Part shown: piece by piece, positions 6,501 through 9,514 of the stretch | Position numbering within the stretch: position 1 is the stretch's first letter | How the letters are laid out: each line of letters begins with the position of its first letter | From: an uncultured Oscillibacter sp. | GTDB taxonomy: Bacteria > Bacillota > Clostridia > Oscillospirales > Oscillospiraceae | Length of the DNA: 9,514 bases | NCBI GenBank assembly: GCA_910577405.1 | Contig: CAJTMG010000043.1 | Coordinates: 1-9,514, forward strand | Direction: 5' to 3' | Position numbers and translations under genes: made by a program | The notes under the pieces: generated by a model | What the model saw: only the letters and a program-made list of their open reading frames with translations | What the model was told of the DNA's origin: nothing | The model's database searches: none

Positions 6501-6725
6501 ATGGAAACGCCATATGACGCGAAACAACGGCTGTCAGAGGTCAATCAGGCGATACAGGCGGTGCTGCTGGGCGGACAGAGTTACAGGCTTGGTTCCCGCA
6601 GTCTGACCCGTGCGGACCTGGCCCTGCTGAAAGCCATGCGGGATGAATTGGAGGCGCAGTTGGCCAATGAAGCCCTGTCGCCGCTGTTCAGTGATACTTA
6701 TGCGGCGTTCTTTGAGGGGAGGTGA
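6501..6725 (+). CDS. gpW/DUF6148-like head-tail joining protein
   Basis: This 74-residue protein has two helices flanking a short hairpin. An N-terminal helix (residues about 5-22) leads into LLGGQSYRLGSRSLTRADL (residues 22-40), followed by a second helix LLKAMRDELEAQLANEA. The GQSY-x-(L/I)-GSR-x-LTRADL segment is the mark of DUF6148/gpW-like phage proteins. Lambda gpW joins the filled head to the tail at the portal, and its gene also lies between terminase and portal, as here. AGGAGGG at 6484-6490 lies ten bases before ATG, inside the terminase end. The function is by family and position. Confidence 0.82.
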   Translation: METPYDAKQRLSEVNQAIQAVLLGGQSYRLGSRSLTRADLALLKAMRDELEAQLANEALSPLFSDTYAAFFEGR

Positions 6726-6729
6726 GGGC

Positions 6730-8265
6730 ATGAACTGGCTTGACCGCGTGATTGGCTGGTTCAGCCCCGAGACCGCCGCAAACCGGGAAGCATGGCGGCA
6801 GGTTTTGCAGGAGTACCGGAACTACGACGCCGGGAACTACGGGCGGACAAATACAAACTGGCGGGCCGTCAATCAGAGTGCCGAATATACGGACCGTTAC
6901 AGCCGTGATACCGTCCGGGCGCGTGCGCGGGACCTTGAGCGGAACAGCGACATGATGAATTCCGTGATCGGTCCGTTTGTCCGGAATGTAGTGGGCAAGG
7001 GTCTGATCTTGCAGGCGGAAACCGGGGACGAAGCGCTGAACGAGCAGATTGAACGTCTCTGGAAGGTCTGGTGCAAGAAACGCAACTGCGACGTGACCGG
7101 CGCCCAGAGCCTGAATCAGATACTCCGTATGGCGGTCCGGCGGAAGAAGGTGGACGGCGGAATCCTGATCGTCAAACGTTACACCTCCGGCGGAATCCTG
7201 CCTTTCAAACTCCAACTGTTTGAGGTCGACGAGCTGGATGCGTCCCAGGTGGCCCCGAAGCATAAGGGGAACCGGGTCGTGGGCGGTATCGAATACAACG
7301 CATATAACGCCGCCGTGGGCTACTGGATACGACAGTACACCCTTGACGGCATGACCAGTCTGGACCCCATCTATCTGCCTGCCAACGACGTGATTTTCTA
7401 CTTCAGCAAACGCCGCCCGTCCCAGCTCCGGGAAATGTCCGACATGAGCCAGACCGTCACCCGTATCCGGGACGCGAATGAGTTTATGACGGCCGTCAGC
7501 ATGAAGCAACGGATTGAAGCCTGTTTCGGGATTGGGATCAAGCGGGGCTTACCTCAGAGCGGCGTGGGGCGTGTGGGGGCCGTGGGACCGAAGCTGGCCT
7601 ATGAAGGGAAAATGCTGACCCCCGGAATGATTCTCGAGATGAACCCTGGCGATGAGATACAGCAGATCAACCCCCAGGGACAGGCAAGCGATGCCGCCGG
7701 GTTTGTGAAGCTCTTGCAGCGGATGATTGGCGCGGGGCAGGGCGTGAGCTACGAAGCAACCTCCCGGGACATGAGCCAATGCACCTATTCCAGCGCAAGG
7801 CAGGGTTTGATTGAGGACAGCATGACCTACGCAGAGGAAGACGAGCTGCTTGCCGCGGTAGTCAACGAGATTTATGAGACGTTTCTGATTTCGGCGGTGT
7901 TGGCCGGGGCACTGGATATCCCGGATTTTTGGGGCAGGAAGGACATCTATTTTGCCCATACGTTTGAAAAGCCGCCCAAGGACTGGATTGACCCGGCCAA
8001 GGAAGCGGCGGCAACAAAAATCGCCCTCCAGACCGGGGCGAAGACCTTCAAGCAGATCTCGGCGGAGAATGGGTCGGACTGGCGGAAACAGGTGGACGAT
8101 ATCTGCGAGGTATTGCAGTACGCACAAGAGCAACATGGCATTGACTTGGGAGGTGTGATACTTGGACAAGGCGGACTCTATGGCGATGAGCCGGACCCCG
8201 ACGGCGCGGACCCGGACAATGGAAAGCCGCCCCCCGGAGAGAGCGGCGGGGAAGAGGACGAATGA
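6730..8265 (+). CDS. Portal protein, lambda gpB type
   Basis: This 511-residue protein matches the lambda-type portal family: an N-terminal MNWLDRVIGWFSP, then ARARDLERNSDMMNSVIGPF (about residues 60-79), the wing-region GILIVKRY and LQLFEVDELD, a stem-region NEFMTAVSMKQRIEACFGI, and the late conserved QNP-like GDEIQQINPQGQASDAAGFV. Twelve portal subunits would form the ring through which terminase pumps DNA. I chose ATG at 6730 over an upstream in-frame ATG at 6643, because GGGGAGG (6716-6722) lies seven bases before it and the longer form would overlap the joining-protein gene heavily. The C-terminus is acidic and rich in D, P, G and E, as often seen. No internal break is seen. Confidence 0.94.
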   Translation: MNWLDRVIGWFSPETAANREAWRQVLQEYRNYDAGNYGRTNTNWRAVNQSAEYTDRYSRDTVRARARDLERNSDMMNSVIGPFVRNVVGKGLILQAETGDEALNEQIERLWKVWCKKRNCDVTGAQSLNQILRMAVRRKKVDGGILIVKRYTSGGILPFKLQLFEVDELDASQVAPKHKGNRVVGGIEYNAYNAAVGYWIRQYTLDGMTSLDPIYLPANDVIFYFSKRRPSQLREMSDMSQTVTRIRDANEFMTAVSMKQRIEACFGIGIKRGLPQSGVGRVGAVGPKLAYEGKMLTPGMILEMNPGDEIQQINPQGQASDAAGFVKLLQRMIGAGQGVSYEATSRDMSQCTYSSARQGLIEDSMTYAEEDELLAAVVNEIYETFLISAVLAGALDIPDFWGRKDIYFAHTFEKPPKDWIDPAKEAAATKIALQTGAKTFKQISAENGSDWRKQVDDICEVLQYAQEQHGIDLGGVILGQGGLYGDEPDPDGADPDNGKPPPGESGGEEDE

Positions 8266-8278
8266 CCGTCAGAGCGCG

Positions 8279-8827
8279 GTGTCGTCCGGCATCCGGAGTA
8301 TGGAGGGCGCGGGGAACGAACGGAAATTCACCCTCTCTTTCTCGTCGGAGGCCCCCTACGAGCGCTGGTATGGGGTCGAGATTTTGGACCATGCACCCGA
8401 CGCGGTGGATCTCAGCCGCCTGAACGAAATCGGGTGCCTGCTGTACAACCATAATCGGGACGCAGTAATCGGCAAGGTCAACCGCGTTTGGCTGGACGGC
8501 GGCAGAGCTTACGCGGAGGTTGAGTTTGACTGCGACGAAATGGCGGAAACCATCTACCAGAAAGTGCGTTCCGGCACCCTTAAAGGGGTTTCCGTGGGCT
8601 ATCGCATTGACAATATGGAGGAGGTGCAGGCGGGCAAGACCAGCACTGACGGACGTTTTGCGGGTCCATGCGAGATTGCCCGGAAATGGCAGCCCTATGA
8701 GATATCCATCGTGTCCGTGCCCGCAGACAGCACTGTAGGCGTAGGACGCGCAGCAGGACAGTCCGGGACCATCCCACTGCGCGTCCAAGAGTGGCAGTTG
8801 GTAGCTAACCTCAATTGTTTGCTTTAA
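8279..8827 (+). CDS. HK97-type prohead protease (peptidase U35/S78 family)
   Basis: The 182-residue product carries the family's core: FTLSFSSEAPYERWYGVEIL near the start, catalytic-type histidine H58 in LLYNHNRDAVIGKV, serine S105 in LKGVSVGYRID, and the late signature YEISIVSVPADSTVGVGR (residues 140-157). It would cleave scaffold and capsid N-termini in the prohead. The C-terminal EWQLVANLNCLL resembles the E-x-Q-L-x-x-N-x-N ending of relatives, so the gene looks nearly or fully complete. The start is uncertain. The frame is open back to 8162; GTG at 8279 is a reasonable choice and ATG at 8297 is possible, but neither has a clear ribosome binding site. The ATGA at 8262 that overlaps the portal stop is in another frame. 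The next gene should be the major capsid protein; instead the CRISPR array begins three bases after the stop. Confidence 0.85.
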   Translation: MSSGIRSMEGAGNERKFTLSFSSEAPYERWYGVEILDHAPDAVDLSRLNEIGCLLYNHNRDAVIGKVNRVWLDGGRAYAEVEFDCDEMAETIYQKVRSGTLKGVSVGYRIDNMEEVQAGKTSTDGRFAGPCEIARKWQPYEISIVSVPADSTVGVGRAAGQSGTIPLRVQEWQLVANLNCLL

Positions 8828-8830
8828 TTT

Positions 8831-9132
8831 ATTTCGATCCACGCACCCCGTACGGAGTGCGACCCGGCCCCGCCAAATAGTTATTGTCGTGGACCTTGAT
8901 TTCAATCCACGCACCCCGTACGGAGTGCGACTTAGACAGGGGATACACCTACTTTTGGCGCAGCAAATTTCAACCCACGCACCCCGTGCGGAGTGCGACC
9001 CGAACTGGTCGTCCAACAGATAACCCTAAAGGAATTTCAACCCACGCACCCCGTGCGGAGTGCGACGCGTACTGTAAAAAACATGGGGTTACAAGGACAA
9101 TTTCAACCCACGCACCCCGTGCGGAGTGCGAC
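8831..9132 (-). CRISPR. Orphan CRISPR array, type I-C-like repeats, 5 repeats and 4 spacers
   Basis: Five 33-base repeats lie at 8831-8863, 8899-8931, 8967-8999, 9034-9066 and 9100-9132, with spacers of 35, 35, 34 and 33 bases between them. On the - strand each repeat begins GTCGCACTCCG, forms a 7-bp hairpin (GCACTCC with GGGGTGC) and ends in TTGAAAT, the hallmark of type I-C repeats, so transcription should run from high to low coordinates. The repeat at 8831 differs near its - strand 3' end (CGAAAT for TGAAAT), as expected of the oldest, leader-distal repeat. Repeats 1-2 and 3-5 are two sequence versions differing at two positions. No cas genes are in the window, so activity would need a type I-C machinery elsewhere. 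No spacer visibly matches other DNA in this window. Confidence 0.96.
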
Positions 9133-9155
9133 TGCATAGATTTGCTGATTTTCCG
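9133..9155 (-). other. Leader-side flank of the array, no clear leader
   Basis: On the - strand the leader should precede repeat 5, that is, lie at 9133 and above. Only 23 bases separate the repeat from the stop codon of a - strand gene fragment. This is too short for a usual AT-rich leader with its own promoter, although the leader could in principle overlap the fragment. The array may be transcribed by read-through from the fragment or the insertion element. Confidence 0.5.
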
Positions 9156-9410
9156 TCACTTTTTGGCGGAGTGGACAGTGCTGTTTGCTCTGCGCTGGGC
9201 GTCCCGGGCCACTATGTACTCCGACATCTCCGTCGGATGGTTGATAGCATACACCAGGCTGATGCCGGTCCGGATGCCATGCAAGAGGGATACATTGCTC
9301 ACAGCGCCCGCATAGCCGAGGATTTCCAGCTCGAGGTCCTGATATTCGTCCCTGTTGATCCGGCTTTCCAGCTTAGCCATCATTCGCCACAGATCCTCTT
9401 CCGCTTCTAG
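9156..9410 (-). pseudogene. Fragment of a small helical protein (possibly DUF6809-like), cut by an insertion element
   Basis: About 84 C-terminal residues are open on the - strand up to the edge of the insertion element at about 9410, beginning LEAEEDLWRMMAKLESRI and ending AKK before TGA. The upstream part of the frame (to 9485) is the element's own DNA read in a wrong frame. The segment is strongly helical and charged, with HGIRTGISLVYAI (residues about 44-56 of the fragment) resembling the F-x-x-G-x-R-x-G pattern of small clostridial DUF6809-type proteins; that likeness is weak. Function is unknown. The normal start is lost, unless ATG codons just inside the fragment (near 9368-9373) are used. 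Its strand is opposite to all phage genes in the window, so it probably does not belong to the head operon. Confidence 0.45.
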
Positions 9411-9514
9411 GTAGTGTTCACATAAGCGCATCGACAATGAGAGCAAAAAAGACAAAAGCCAAAAAGATAATATCCAGTTTGTCATAGCGGGTAAAAATGC
9501 GACGAAATCGCTTG
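9411..9514 (-). mobile_element. End of an IS5-family insertion element, running off the window
   Basis: The boundary is placed where GTAGTGTTCAC begins (9411), a terminal-inverted-repeat-like end, directly after CTAG (9407-9410), which could be the duplicated target (IS5-type elements favour YTAR or TNA targets). The transposase stop codon lies only a few bases inside this end, as is usual in compact IS5-group elements. The other end is outside the window, so the target duplication and inverted repeat cannot be checked. Confidence 0.6.
9418..9514 (-). CDS. IS5-family transposase, C-terminal end only
   Basis: Thirty-one residues are visible before the TGA, beginning KRFRRIFTRYDKLDIIFLAF and ending VDALM. 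The string FRRI-x-TRYDKL followed by a hydrophobic helix is the typical C-terminus of DDE transposases of the IS5 family (IS427-like group), just after the catalytic glutamate region. The catalytic residues lie beyond the window edge, so completeness and activity cannot be judged. Confidence 0.85.
   Translation of the reverse strand, partial: KRFRRIFTRYDKLDIIFLAFVFFALIVDALM

Noticed and set aside
6643..6729. Upstream 29-residue extension of the portal protein
   Set aside because: It would overlap the gpW-like gene; a strong GGGGAGG site directly precedes the ATG at 6730.
8760..8827. The protease C-terminus as foreign sequence created by a junction inside the gene
   Set aside because: I first took the protease to be truncated, but its last residues (EWQLVANLNCLL) fit the usual ending of relatives, so a junction at or after the stop codon is more likely; this rests on a remembered pattern.
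8048..9016. 322-residue - strand ORF
   Set aside because: It crosses the portal and protease genes on the opposite strand and runs into array repeats; it is a shadow frame with no ribosome binding site or family pattern.
8884..9315. 143-residue + strand ORF across the array, with repeated STHAPRAECD-like peptides
   Set aside because: The repeated peptides are translations of the CRISPR repeats themselves, a well-known false protein from type I-C arrays.

Overview
The window looks like a stretch of prophage (or temperate phage) from a Gram-positive anaerobe of the class Clostridia, probably a gut Oscillospiraceae-type host. That placement is inference. It rests on strong AGGAGG-type ribosome binding sites before nearly every gene, moderately high GC coding DNA, and a gene set (HD hydrolase, VRR-NUC nuclease, RinA/ArpU-like regulator, ParB-methylase, gpA-type terminase, lambda-type portal) typical of prophages in that group. 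All phage genes lie on the + strand.

Layout. Positions 2-262: the 3' end of a gene with a winged-helix look and an SSB-like acidic tail (DDSDLPF). Positions 263-626: AT-rich non-coding DNA with eight exact copies of AGGTGAAAC (five direct, three inverted) plus one near-copy, and a possible promoter; it is a candidate origin or operator region. Positions 627-2328: a tight early/late-switch cluster of HD-domain hydrolase, VRR-NUC nuclease, a small unknown protein and a late-transcription-regulator-like protein, ending in a probable terminator. Positions 2371-2759: mostly non-coding, with one short Cys-rich ORF (2514-2651). Positions 2760-8827: the packaging and head module, in the order ParB-N/DNA methyltransferase, small terminase (Nu1-like), large terminase (gpA-like), gpW/DUF6148-like head-tail joining protein, lambda-type portal, HK97-type prohead protease.

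The head operon then stops. Where the major capsid gene is expected, a five-repeat, four-spacer CRISPR array (8831-9132) begins three bases after the protease stop codon. The repeats are of type I-C character and no cas genes are present. The array reads on the - strand, so its leader should lie at higher coordinates. There, instead of an obvious leader, is a - strand gene fragment (9156-9410) cut by the end of an IS5-family element, whose transposase C-terminus runs off the window edge (9418-9514).

How it works together: the left part would supply replication-linked nucleases and late-gene control, and the middle would recognise, cut and package DNA into a protease-matured prohead. The missing capsid gene and the array-IS junction mean the prophage is rearranged here, or carries a cargo mini-array, or the assembly is chimeric. 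The most interesting features are the array in the head module, the two-version repeat sequence inside it, and the TAGGTGAAAC repeat field.
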